This document shows, one piece after another, positions 47,152 to 55,864 of a stretch of 64,000 bases of DNA (its first letter is position 1; every line of letters starts with the position of its first letter). The DNA is from Pseudoalteromonas byunsanensis (GTDB lineage Bacteria; Pseudomonadota; Gammaproteobacteria; Enterobacterales; Alteromonadaceae), in assembly GCF_001854475.1 (NCBI RefSeq), contig NZ_MNAN01000027.1:124001-188000 (forward strand). The letters run 5' to 3'. The translations under genes and the position numbers were made by a program. Under the pieces are notes generated by a model. The model saw nothing but the letters and a program-made list of their open reading frames with translations, was not told where the DNA came from and made no database searches.

Positions 47152-47745
47152 TTAGACACCTTCAACCATCAAGCGGCGTTCAACACGACTGATAGCATTG
47201 AGTGCTGCAGCTATCGCTCCTTCTTGCCAACCCTGCAGCGAAGACAGTTGCTCGCCAATCACGAAAAATTTAGGGTTAGGGTGAGTTTGTTTATCACCAG
47301 TATGAATACTGCTGCCTTGTGCTAACGCATTGAAATGCACAACCGCATGCCATTGCGCCCAACCGCCTTTGATGTAAGGCATATTTTGCCAAGCAATCGT
47401 TACACCATGCTCAAGACCTTCTCCAAACGCCTTACCGAACAGTTTGGCACCGGAGCGAGCTTTATCTAAACGCTTCTCTGGCGGTAACTTACCCCATTCA
47501 TAAGCAACCTCTGAGAAATTATATGCCCCAGTTAGCACCCCTTCCTCAGAATCAGGCACGGTGAGTACCTTCTCTTGGCAATCTGCGGAAGATCGAATAG
47601 CAACCTTGCTACCTTGCCATAAGCTCTGCATGTGATTTAACTTTGGAATGGTTATCCATGGTTTGTTTCCTCCTATGAAAATATGGCGGGACAGTCCACC
47701 ATATAACCGCTCACTCTGCGGTTGCATCTGAACGTAGTCGAACAA
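47152..47745 (-). pseudogene. Remnant of a flavin amine oxidase (L-amino acid oxidase-like)
   Basis: Only the C-terminal 150-200 residues of a flavin-dependent amine oxidase remain (W-Q-N-M-P-Y-I-K-G-G-W and F-V-I-G-E-Q-L-S-S-L-Q-G-W-Q-E-G-A, the FAD-contact end). The FAD-binding N-terminal domain is gone. A genuine gene start persists inside: AGGAGG (47669-47674) before an ATG at 47659, in another frame, reading M-D-N-H-S-K-V-K-S-H-A-E-L-M-A-R and then stopping. The gene thus seems to have lost its middle, joining the first 16 codons to the tail out of frame. Confidence 0.75.
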
Positions 47746-47834
47746 CCTAGCAATAAGAATTGCACGGTGTTACATGTCTATATGAGGAGGTAAGAGAGGC
47801 GATGAACCGAGTGTGAGTTTACCGCTCAATGGAA

Positions 47835-48875
47835 TTACTTGAGTATTTGTGTGATTTGCCCCCCACCATCGCGAACAGAAACTTGTGCACAAGCACCATT
47901 GAATAGAGTTAGATTAGGTGACAAATGACCTATGTCCACATCAAAAATTACTGGAATGTTTAGGCTGCCAATCACATCATCCAAAGCCTGCTGTGATGTA
48001 ATGTCTTTGTCAGCACTGCGTGTAACTGCATTACGACCCACCAACAGGCCGTTAATTTGTGCAAACACGCCTTTGAATTTTAAGCTTAATAATGCTCGCT
48101 TAAAGGCGGTTGGAGACAACTCCGCATTTTCGATATATAAAATAATCCCCTTAGGAGCAAAGCGCTGTTTTACCTCAGTTAAATCAAGATAAGGTGTTCC
48201 GATTAAATACTGTAAGGTATCGAAGCAACCCCCTATCAACCGCCCTTGAATCGCCATCGGCTCCCCAGAGGGATGTGCTTGCCACGTTGTACGCTCGGTA
48301 AGTTGAAGCGTTGCATTGGGGTTTCTGGCAAATGATTCGCCATTGAGCTGGTAATTATTTGACGCATTTTGCACACAACTGTAGCCACTTTGCGCTTGTG
48401 TTAATTGCGTGAGTGTTTGCGCTGTTAACTGTTCAGTTTCATCGGGATGTAACTGCATTAAGTTGCTGCAATGGGCACTTGACCAGCCAAGTTTACTCAT
48501 AAGCGCAAGTTGCACAGTACTAATGTCAGAAAAACCAAACAACCACTTAGGCTTGGCTGTTTTCAAGCGTTCAAAATCTAACAGCGGCAAAATTTCCATG
48601 GCAAATTCACCGCCCCAAGGAGGAGCAATCGCAGCAATGCTATCGTCACATAAAAAGGTCATTAACTCTTGTGCTCTTTGCTCGGGTGGAGCACTGGCAT
48701 GCTTGAAATTGTCTCGTAGACATTTACCTTCGATGACCTCAAACCCTTTATCTCGCAGGTGAGCCAACACCAGCTCTAGACGAGGGTGAAATGCTTCATC
48801 GACTCCTGAAGAAAAAGCCGTAACCGCTATTTTACTGCCAGGCTTAAGCGCTGATGGATAAATTATTGTGCCCAT
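47835..48875 (-). CDS. LD-carboxypeptidase family S66 protein (MccF-like)
   Basis: 346 residues, serine peptidase family S66. N-terminal A-V-T-A-F-S-S-G-V in place of the S-P-S motif, A-I-A-P-P-W-G-G-E with the nucleophile-loop region, G-F-S-D-I-S-T, and a C-terminal domain with E and H of the triad (Y-I-E-N-A-E; D-I-G-H). Closer in size and motifs to MccF-type immunity/peptidases than to LdcA. It could trim murein peptides or inactivate microcin-like nucleotides. Ribosome site AGGTAAGGAAGAG before the ATG. Confidence 0.85.
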   Translation of the reverse strand: MGTIIYPSALKPGSKIAVTAFSSGVDEAFHPRLELVLAHLRDKGFEVIEGKCLRDNFKHASAPPEQRAQELMTFLCDDSIAAIAPPWGGEFAMEILPLLDFERLKTAKPKWLFGFSDISTVQLALMSKLGWSSAHCSNLMQLHPDETEQLTAQTLTQLTQAQSGYSCVQNASNNYQLNGESFARNPNATLQLTERTTWQAHPSGEPMAIQGRLIGGCFDTLQYLIGTPYLDLTEVKQRFAPKGIILYIENAELSPTAFKRALLSLKFKGVFAQINGLLVGRNAVTRSADKDITSQQALDDVIGSLNIPVIFDVDIGHLSPNLTLFNGACAQVSVRDGGGQITQILK

Positions 48876-48903
48876 AAAAGCTTCTCTTCCTTACCTGTGA
48901 ATT

Positions 48904-49344
48904 TTATTTCCAGTACTCAATAATTTTCGACACTTTTTGCCCTTTAAACTCAAGCACTGTTAAGTGGTTTTCGGTTTTTCCTTCGTGGATTTGCTGTCGC
49001 TCTACAGAAACGGCATCATGACCTGCTATCATAGTCACTATCTTAATATCGTGGTGTCGTGCGTTTATAATTCCCAGCGTTGAGAAATTTAACGTAATTA
49101 TCATACAAATGCTGCTTTGAATATGTGCCACCGTATACTTCGTGGGTCTATTCAAAGTCATCGGTAAAATTAGCAAATAGCGCGTCAACATCCACCACCT
49201 GCGAGTCTTTTATTAACACTGAATAATATAAGACGTTGATTTACAATTCTTTTTCTTTGGTTTTTTGCTGCTTGCGCTTGTTAATTCACCCGCATAACCC
49301 CCAATACTCAACACCGATAGCATGACAAAGAGTATAGTTTTCAT
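48904..49344 (-). pseudogene. Broken secreted SnoaL/NTF2-like protein
   Basis: One protein can be pieced together from three frames. Segment 1: ATG at 49344, a signal peptide (M-K-T-I-L-F-V-M-L-S-V-L-S) and 43 codons to a stop at 49213. Segment 2, other frame: V-D-V-D-A-L-F-A-N-F-T-D-D-F-E, TAG (49150-49148, where Tyr is expected), then T-H-E-V-Y-G-G-T-Y-S and K-R-T-T-P-R-Y with a stop. Segment 3: K-I-V-T-M-I-A-G-H-D-A-V to K-I-I-E-Y-W-K. Together they make a SnoaL-like protein. One extra T near 49043 and one indel near 49240 explain the shifts. The isolated 95-codon frame at 48904-49191 is not an intact gene. Confidence 0.75.
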
Positions 49345-49889
49345 ATTACTTTGCTATTTTTGTTATTCTATTGCTATTAATTCATTAGTTGCAAAATGCC
49401 CCCTCCACCTTAATCTACACAACGCTTTTTCGACAAGCGCTAATGGCTTTATCAAATCCAAGTAAAGGTGAGAGCGATAAACCGCTGAACTACAAAAATC
49501 CATCTTTAGATGTACTTATTTTTGTATTGTAAACCATGCCCATACAAAACATTTTATTAACAATTCAAGTAGACCACATTGCTCATCGCAGAGCTTTATA
49601 TTATCTCATTCACTCACATACAGAGCTCGATTTTACTGATACGAAACCGTCACAGAACATGCAACCACAATTTTTTATACTGAAATAATTCAGACATATA
49701 TAAAAAATAAATTTATCACAGTCACAAAATCAAACCTCTAACTCCATATAATTAAATAGCTTTGTAAGGAAAAAATAAAAAGCAAAAAGGAATACTAGTG
49801 CAATAAAAGTATAAAAAAAATGAAACATTAAATTATTAATATTTTCACCTGTAAGGAAATTGATTTTGATAAAAATATAAGGAATATTT
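49345..49889. other. AT-rich intergenic region before selD
   Basis: 545 bases with no supported gene. It is more AT-rich than the surroundings from about 49640 on. A nested hairpin occurs at 49491-49526 (outer arms TACAAAAA / TTTTTGTA, inner CATC-TTTA-GATG). An AAGGAATATTT ribosome site precedes selD. The promoter of the selD cassette should lie here. Confidence 0.5.
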
Positions 49890-50939
49890 ATGACCAGTTG
49901 TAACTTACTAGAATTTTCAGAGTCAGGTGGATGTGGATGTAAGATCCCACCTAATATGTTAGGGAAGATTTTAAAAACTACCAGTCAGAACAACGACTCT
50001 GTTGACCCTAATGTGCTATTAGGCTTTGAAACATCTGATGATTGCGCGGTATACCACTTTGGCAATAAACACTTACTTTTTTCTACGGACTTTTTCAGCT
50101 CGACTGTAAGCTCCCCATATTTGTTCGGTAAAATTGCAGCTGCAAATGCACTAAGTGACATCTATGCCACCGGCGGCAAACCCCTAATTGTGAACTCTAT
50201 ATTGGCCTTTCCACCAGATGATATTCCAATGCACTACGTAGAGGATATGATCAAAGGAGCACAAGAAGTACTGGCCCAATGTGGCGCAAAAAATGTGGGG
50301 GGGCATACCATCAAAAATGCACAGCCACTTTATGGTTTCTCCGTGATAGGAGAAGCTGAAGAACATCACATCAAGCGTAATAATACACCACAGGTTGACG
50401 ACTTGGTTATCATCACCAAACCCGTTGGCATCGGTGTACTATCCAATGCATTAAAAATGGAACTGCTAAATGAAAAGGATTTAACAGAGCAGACTATTGA
50501 GTATATCACCCGAGTCAATAATATTGGATATGAGCTCGGTAAACTCTCTGGTGTGCATTCAATGACTGATATTACTGGGTTTGGTCTCATAGGGCATTTG
50601 AGTGAGATGGTTGAAAACTCTAGCTTCGATGTGCACATCAACACACAAGATGTGCCATTAATTAGCGGTGTGAAAGATATTTGTATTGCCGCAACTAAAA
50701 ATCCTAGTGGCACGTATAACAACATCAGTCGTTATGCTAAGTACTTAAATTATGAGGAACATATCAGTGAAGAACTAAAACTACTTTTACATGATCCTCA
50801 AACCAACGGCGGGCTATTAATTACTGTTGATCAACAAACTTACGATAATCAACTCCATGAACTATCACAAAGTCACCCAGATCAATTTCATATTATCGGC
50901 AAAGTGAGCACTGGTTCAGGGAAAATAGTTTTAAAATGA
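49890..50939 (+). CDS. selD: Selenide, water dikinase (selenophosphate synthetase)
   Basis: 349 residues. Uses ATP and selenide to make selenophosphate, the selenium donor for every known specific selenium pathway. The catalytic motif G-G-C-G-C-K near residues 13-18 is intact, with Cys 15 matching E. coli Cys17 and Lys 18 matching Lys20. Further marks: T-D-F-F, N-A-L-S-D-I-Y-A-T-G-G, G-G-H-T-I, T-D-I-T-G-F-G-L-I-G-H and D-P-Q-T-N-G-G. It is Cys, not selenocysteine. Its stop overlaps the start of the next gene (ATGA). No selA, selB, selU, yqeB/C or senA/B is visible in this window. Confidence 0.93.
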   Translation: MTSCNLLEFSESGGCGCKIPPNMLGKILKTTSQNNDSVDPNVLLGFETSDDCAVYHFGNKHLLFSTDFFSSTVSSPYLFGKIAAANALSDIYATGGKPLIVNSILAFPPDDIPMHYVEDMIKGAQEVLAQCGAKNVGGHTIKNAQPLYGFSVIGEAEEHHIKRNNTPQVDDLVIITKPVGIGVLSNALKMELLNEKDLTEQTIEYITRVNNIGYELGKLSGVHSMTDITGFGLIGHLSEMVENSSFDVHINTQDVPLISGVKDICIAATKNPSGTYNNISRYAKYLNYEEHISEELKLLLHDPQTNGGLLITVDQQTYDNQLHELSQSHPDQFHIIGKVSTGSGKIVLK

Positions 50940-51703
50940 ATCAAGAGTTACTAGTTGGATTTTTTGGCATCCTGACGGGATGCCTTTCTGGGCTATTAGG
51001 TATTGGTGGCGGCATTTTGTTGGCCCCTCTACTTATCATTTTCATGCCTCTACTTACCAGTATACAACTTCCTTTGCTAACCATTACAGGCTTAACAACC
51101 GCTCAAAGCTTTTTTGGATCAGCGAGTGCGATGTTTCATCATGCCAAAAATAGTATGCGCAACAATACCGTAATTTATCGGTTTGGTGTCCCCATGGGCA
51201 TTGCAAGTTTGGTTATCTCATTCTTTGCGTTACATATTCCCGATCAAATAGTGCTGATTGTCTTTTCAGTTTTAGCTATTTGCTCAGTGATAATTACTAT
51301 TTTTGATAAATGGTTTTTCACATTTTTTGAAGATATCAATATACAAAGCTCTCTTACATTACCTTTGATGGGCATCATACTTGGTTTGATGTGCGGAGCC
51401 GTTGGACAAGGTGGAGGCTTTATTTACCTGCCGGTCATGATTTATATCTTTCGTTGTAACCCCAAAGTTGCGATCGCATCCGCGCCCATTATCGGCCTTC
51501 TTTCCTCAATCAGTTTGTTTTCTGGTAGAGCACTCAGTGGCACGCTTGATTGGTCGCTATGTGCATATTTGGTTGCTGGTATTTTTGTAGGCGCAAAAAT
51601 AGGCGCAATTATCTCCTTAAAACTTAATGAAACGATTTTAAGGAAATGCATCAATGTATTCGTTTTTTTCAGCTCTATAAAAATCATCTCTATGGCTTTT
51701 TAA
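50936..51703 (+). CDS. TauE/SafE family membrane permease
   Basis: 255 residues with about eight membrane helices. Typical family N-terminus G-x-L-S-G-L-L-G-I-G-G-G and a second internal G-A-V-G-Q-G-G-G in the middle, marking the two repeats. These permeases move sulfite, sulfoacetate, thiosulfate or related anions. Four-base overlap with selD ties its translation to selenophosphate synthesis, so it may import or export a selenium or sulfur species for the pathway. This role is inferred from position only. Confidence 0.88.
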   Translation: MNQELLVGFFGILTGCLSGLLGIGGGILLAPLLIIFMPLLTSIQLPLLTITGLTTAQSFFGSASAMFHHAKNSMRNNTVIYRFGVPMGIASLVISFFALHIPDQIVLIVFSVLAICSVIITIFDKWFFTFFEDINIQSSLTLPLMGIILGLMCGAVGQGGGFIYLPVMIYIFRCNPKVAIASAPIIGLLSSISLFSGRALSGTLDWSLCAYLVAGIFVGAKIGAIISLKLNETILRKCINVFVFFSSIKIISMAF

Positions 51704-51777
51704 AAAATCGAATATGTCATCACGTTTATTCAGCTTTTTTAGGTAGATACTAAATAAGCGCATTATTAAGGAAAATT

Positions 51778-52923
51778 ATGATTAACGCAGACATCAGTGG
51801 CTCAGCACCTGTAAAGCCTGAAGTGATCGAATTACTCAATGAGCATCTCAAATTGAATAAGTTTGCTAACCCTAACTCAGGTCACCGTTTAGGCAGTAAG
51901 CTGTTTGGCGAAATTGAAGAAAGTCGTGGAGTGCTCTGTGCGCTCCTCAATAGTGACGCAGACAATATTATTTTTAATAGTGGCTCTACAGAAGGAATAC
52001 GTTCAGTATTTTTTCATATGTTTGAAAATGCTCCTATTGAAGAGTCGATTATTTTTTACTCTCCACTAGAGCATTCTGCCACCATAGAAAACGTCGAGTA
52101 CTACCAAAAGAAAGGTATTGAGACAGTTGAGATTGCACATTTAAAAAATGGCTTGTTGGATCTGAGCGATCTACAAAAAAAACTGGAAGGATGTAGTAAA
52201 AAGAATAGCTTAGTAGCAGTAATGGCCGCTCATAACGAAACAGGAGTTATCCAAAATTACCAGCAAATAGGTGCCTTATGCCATCGTTATAATGCACAGT
52301 ATTATTGCGATACTACACAATTAATCGGTAAAGTTCCTTTTGATTTTGAGGGAAGTAATATTGATTATGCCGTGGGGTCTGGTCACAAGTTTGGAGCGCT
52401 TCCGGGTACTGGCTTTTTATTGATAGGCGATCCCTGGCGATTTAACCCACTCATGCTAGGTGGAGGGCAAGAACATGCACTCAGAGCTGGAACACAAAAT
52501 TATTTAGGGATCTATTCGCTTGCAATCGCATTAAAGGCTGCCCATATAGATATGCAGGCACATAGCTCGGTCAAGGAAGCGCAACAAACCTTTGAACGTG
52601 CATTAAAAGAAAAATTTCCAGCCAGCGAGATCTTTGGAGAAGATATCGTTCGAGTACCCGGTATCACTTTTTGCTCAATTGCCGGTCTAAAGAGAAACAA
52701 AATATTGAATGTGTTTGATCAAGAAAATATCTTAGTTACTTCTGGTTCTGCATGCTCCGATAAGAAAAATAAGGCTTCCAAAACAGCATTACATTTAGGC
52801 TACGATGAAGCACTCGCACAAGAAACTATCCGTATCAGCTTAGGCTTAAACGCATCTAAAGCCCACTATGATAGGCTCTTATTCTTGTTAGAAGGACTGG
52901 CATTAGATGACTTAGTCGCTTGA
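51778..52923 (+). CDS. Cysteine desulfurase / selenocysteine lyase-like PLP enzyme
   Basis: 381 residues, class V aminotransferase fold (NifS/IscS group). PLP lysine K204 in S-G-H-K-F-G-A-L-P-G-T-G, H-N-E-T-G-V-I-Q, and the persulfide Cys 326 in S-G-S-A-C-S-D-K-K-N-K. The short loop around the Cys is of the IscS/NifS type. Such enzymes release sulfur or selenium from (seleno)cysteine and can hand selenium to SelD. Third gene of the selD cassette, 74 bases after the permease, with AAGGAAA before its ATG, ending at a terminator. It is not part of an isc or suf operon. Confidence 0.92.
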   Translation: MINADISGSAPVKPEVIELLNEHLKLNKFANPNSGHRLGSKLFGEIEESRGVLCALLNSDADNIIFNSGSTEGIRSVFFHMFENAPIEESIIFYSPLEHSATIENVEYYQKKGIETVEIAHLKNGLLDLSDLQKKLEGCSKKNSLVAVMAAHNETGVIQNYQQIGALCHRYNAQYYCDTTQLIGKVPFDFEGSNIDYAVGSGHKFGALPGTGFLLIGDPWRFNPLMLGGGQEHALRAGTQNYLGIYSLAIALKAAHIDMQAHSSVKEAQQTFERALKEKFPASEIFGEDIVRVPGITFCSIAGLKRNKILNVFDQENILVTSGSACSDKKNKASKTALHLGYDEALAQETIRISLGLNASKAHYDRLLFLLEGLALDDLVA

Positions 52924-53017
52924 TATTACGGCTACACTAACCCCATCAGCACGTTGAAACATTACGAGCTTAGGTAACAAGCATCAACCGCCTTTCAGGA
53001 CTAATTAACTCTATAAT

Positions 53018-53045
53018 AAAAACTCGGCAAGTGCCGGGTTTTTAT
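53018..53045 (+). terminator. Terminator of the selD cassette
   Basis: Stem AACTCGGC / GCCGGGTT (one G-T pair), loop AAGT, then TTTTA. Confidence 0.75.
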
Positions 53046-53054
53046 TGCTAGATG

Positions 53055-53100
53055 CTGGAGGTGATGCTCACATCATGCCGCCCATGTGGAGCTTAAGCAC
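53055..53100. repeat. groEL 3'-end copy D
   Basis: Contains the exact 16 bp ACATCATGCCGCCCAT (53070-53085) that ends groEL at 61388-61403, read on the minus strand as M-G-G-M-M then TGA. On both sides it also matches copy B (GGAGGTGATG before, GAGCTTAAGC after), which groEL does not have. Confidence 0.75.
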
Positions 53101-53201
53101 CTAAGAAAGATAGTGCACTTATTTTCAAAAACACAAATGCAAACAACAACCTTGAGGAGTTTTCTCTTCATGCTGGAAAAAGTGTAATTAAAGGAAAAAA
53201 T

Positions 53202-54224
53202 ATGCGTGTAATATTTGGGTTAGGTATAACGAATTTTATAAAAATTTGCTGCTTGTTTGGCTGTGTAGTTGCGTATGCAAATGAGTCAAAAGTACTTCCT
53301 GTAGATACCGGTACTCAATATATTGGGTTTTCGACTATCTCTGTTGCTGGCTCCACTGTAAAAGTGTTCTACGAAATATATGATGCAGACTTCAAACATG
53401 CTGAGGTTTATAACGCAAACCTCTTAAATGGCGAGCCGACGCCACAACGAGAAGAGCTTAATCTGGCCAAGAAATATAATCTGACTGCTCTGCCATCATT
53501 TGTGTCAAATAAGTACCTATACATCGTCACATCACAAAAATATTGGGGTAAAAATGGTTCAGTATTGAGAGTAAACACCGAGAATAATGCTATCGAAAAA
53601 GTGGTAATGCCCAGAGGCTTAAGTGTTGGTTCACTTCTTAGATTTAAAAGTCTAACTGATGGTAAAGTACTCGCGACTTATCGAGCTGGAAAAAGCAATA
53701 TATTTGTTGCCAAGAGTAAGGATGGTTTAAATTTTGTTGGTGAACAAAGTATCACTGTGGGCACCATGCCCGATATTTCGAGTTTTGGAGATGGTCGTTT
53801 AATTTCGACTTATCAGGCAGGGCCTGATTTGCACAATATGCAGGTATATTTTTCTATTCTAGATAAAAGTGGTTCAGTCTCTCAGCCCAAGCGAATTGCA
53901 GAACACAAGAACATTCACGACGCGTTTACCCTACTCAGGAGTGATGGCAATGTAGACGTGTATTTTGTCAAACAAGCGGAAAATGATGAAAGGCTTATCC
54001 TATCTCGAAGGTGCACTGACCACCAAGGTAACCTAGGAGTCGAAGAAGTCCTGTTAGATGACAAAAAATACAATGTCGCTAAACCAAGTGCTCAAACATT
54101 TAATGGTAATGAAGTCATCGTTTCATTTATCAATCAAACAGGCCCAGCAAGTTCAAGCCTCCATTATATGAAACTTGATGGTGAAGCGCCTTCTTGTGAA
54201 GTGTTAACTCCTAAGGCAGGATGA
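53202..54224 (+). CDS. Secreted sialidase-fold-like protein of unknown function
   Basis: 340 residues with a signal peptide ending A-Y-A-N. The body has repeated beta units (D-G-K-V-L-A-T-Y-R-A-G, S-K-D-G-L-N-F-V, D-G-R-L-I-S-T-Y-Q-A-G), the kind found in five- or six-bladed propellers of the sialidase/BNR type. No Asp-box run or catalytic triad is evident. It stands alone between repeat copies D and A and looks like cargo. Ribosome site AAGGAAAAAAT before the ATG. Confidence 0.65.
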   Translation: MRVIFGLGITNFIKICCLFGCVVAYANESKVLPVDTGTQYIGFSTISVAGSTVKVFYEIYDADFKHAEVYNANLLNGEPTPQREELNLAKKYNLTALPSFVSNKYLYIVTSQKYWGKNGSVLRVNTENNAIEKVVMPRGLSVGSLLRFKSLTDGKVLATYRAGKSNIFVAKSKDGLNFVGEQSITVGTMPDISSFGDGRLISTYQAGPDLHNMQVYFSILDKSGSVSQPKRIAEHKNIHDAFTLLRSDGNVDVYFVKQAENDERLILSRRCTDHQGNLGVEEVLLDDKKYNVAKPSAQTFNGNEVIVSFINQTGPASSSLHYMKLDGEAPSCEVLTPKAG

Positions 54225-54262
54225 TATATCAAGAGCCACTACCAGCATCCCTAAATATAAGG

Positions 54263-54439
54263 CATTAAAAGAAACTAATGCAAAACTTTGCAGCGCACTT
54301 TTTATGCTCTAAAAACAACACATGGGCGTTAAATCGATCCCCCCACTTTATACCCCTAAAAAAATGAAGCTTTAGCAAATTTCAGACATAAAAAAACCCT
54401 TACATCAAACTGCTAGGGTTTTTCTAAATAGCGATTTTG
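54263..54439. repeat. groEL-downstream repeat, copy A
   Basis: About 177 bases similar to copies B and C: AAAAACAACACATGGGCG, a site with spaced ATACCCC (first copy degenerate), GCTTTAGCAAATTTCAGAC, and a terminator hairpin (54395-54425) with T-run. No groEL tail follows it. Likely also works as terminator for the secreted protein gene and the serine hydrolase gene. Confidence 0.8.
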
Positions 54440-54479
54440 AAATATTTTCAATTATAAATCAAACACCTTTCAGTGAAAT

Positions 54480-55631
54480 TTATTTTAACAACTCTCTCAG
54501 AACTTGGTTATAAAGTACTTTATGCTCTTTGTCACAAGCTTCGTAGCCATTACAATTGACTAAGATAGCGACCGATGTCGATGATTCTTTGATATAAAAA
54601 TTGTAGGTTGCGTATCCGAGTTCCGAGCCGTTATGATGAATAACCTCTTTACCATTTATCACTTCTTTAAATAAACCTAAACTGTATTCCAAGTCATCGA
54701 TCCCTGTTGGGATGAAACTATCTTCTCCCATTAATAAATTATAAGAAACCCGGCTCAACTGTTCGCCACTGACGATAATTCTAAGTAAATCGGCCATATC
54801 TTTCGCTGTGCCAACCACGGGAGCATCCGCAACGCCAATATTTAGGTAGTAAGGTTTAGTATTTATCCGTTCATTTACATTCAAAAAGTAACCGGAATTG
54901 ATAGCAGCAAAGTCTTTTTCAATTCCGCCATAACTCATGCTGCTAAGACCAAATGGTTCAAAAACCTGCCTCCTCATCGCTCTAGAATGATGCTCACCTA
55001 GTATGTTATCAAGAATAAGCCCCGTTACTAAGTAACCAGAATTTGAATATCTCCAACCTTCTCCTGGCGCAAAATGAGCGCCTTGCCCATAGACAAATTG
55101 CATAGCATAACTATCTGTTTTTAATGAAAATGGATCGTTTAATACAGCATTGTAAAATGCCCCATCCGAGTCATTAAGATAATCGAATAGTCCTGCTGAG
55201 TGTTGCAACAAATGTCTAGCAGTCATGTCATCAGCAAATTCAATCTGTGTGGTAACGTTTTCTGGCAGGTAATGTGAGATCGGGGCATCTAAATCAAGCA
55301 GCTGCTCATCTACCAGCATTGCCGCTAACAGTGCGGTAAGCTTCTTACCTGCACTGCCATTTGGAATGCGCGCATCGATTTGCATAGGCGTTTGCTCATC
55401 TAAATCAGCAATGCCCGCCGCGCCATAGAAATGTCGCGAGGGTGAATCGACGTACAGTACGACACCCGGAATTTCACCTTTTACGCTGCTATCAAGCAAC
55501 GCTTGAAAGTCGATGACTAACGGAGTTGGCTCAGCAATTTGTGGGGCAGCTTTATTACTTGCGCCGCACGCACTTAAGGCCAATGTCACTGCGCAGCTGG
55601 TTAAAGCTAAATAGAAAGATTGCGTGTTCAT
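54480..55631 (-). CDS. Serine hydrolase lipoprotein (class C beta-lactamase fold)
   Basis: 383 residues. Lipobox L-S-A-C-G (Cys about 22). Penicillin-binding/beta-lactamase fold: S-A-G-K (SxxK, catalytic Ser and Lys), Y-S-N-S-G (YxN), and H-N-G (HxG, KTG equivalent). Family members are D-amino acid peptidases, esterases or lactamases; most of this type are esterase-like. Anchored in the envelope. It sits at the left edge of the second module and converges on copy A. Confidence 0.87.
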   Translation of the reverse strand: MNTQSFYLALTSCAVTLALSACGASNKAAPQIAEPTPLVIDFQALLDSSVKGEIPGVVLYVDSPSRHFYGAAGIADLDEQTPMQIDARIPNGSAGKKLTALLAAMLVDEQLLDLDAPISHYLPENVTTQIEFADDMTARHLLQHSAGLFDYLNDSDGAFYNAVLNDPFSLKTDSYAMQFVYGQGAHFAPGEGWRYSNSGYLVTGLILDNILGEHHSRAMRRQVFEPFGLSSMSYGGIEKDFAAINSGYFLNVNERINTKPYYLNIGVADAPVVGTAKDMADLLRIIVSGEQLSRVSYNLLMGEDSFIPTGIDDLEYSLGLFKEVINGKEVIHHNGSELGYATYNFYIKESSTSVAILVNCNGYEACDKEHKVLYNQVLRELLK

Positions 55632-55864
55632 GTAATGTCCTTACTTTGTCAAATTGCACGTAGACTAATAAAATGAGCACTTTTGTACTGTAACGACATA
55701 AGATATATTGTAGCGAATTGTATCTAAATCCTTTGTTAATCATACTTAACGCCGCATCTGCGCACTTTCTGATACACATTGATACAGTTTGAGAGAACCT
55801 GATACGGTTTAATTCGTATTACCGCTTTATCCTAAATGCAAATTAACAAACATAAGAAATTGCA

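Noticed and set aside
48904-49191. 95-codon frame taken as an intact gene
   Set aside because: Its first 45 codons make no sense, and the matching SnoaL-like sequence continues in other frames; listed as a pseudogene instead.
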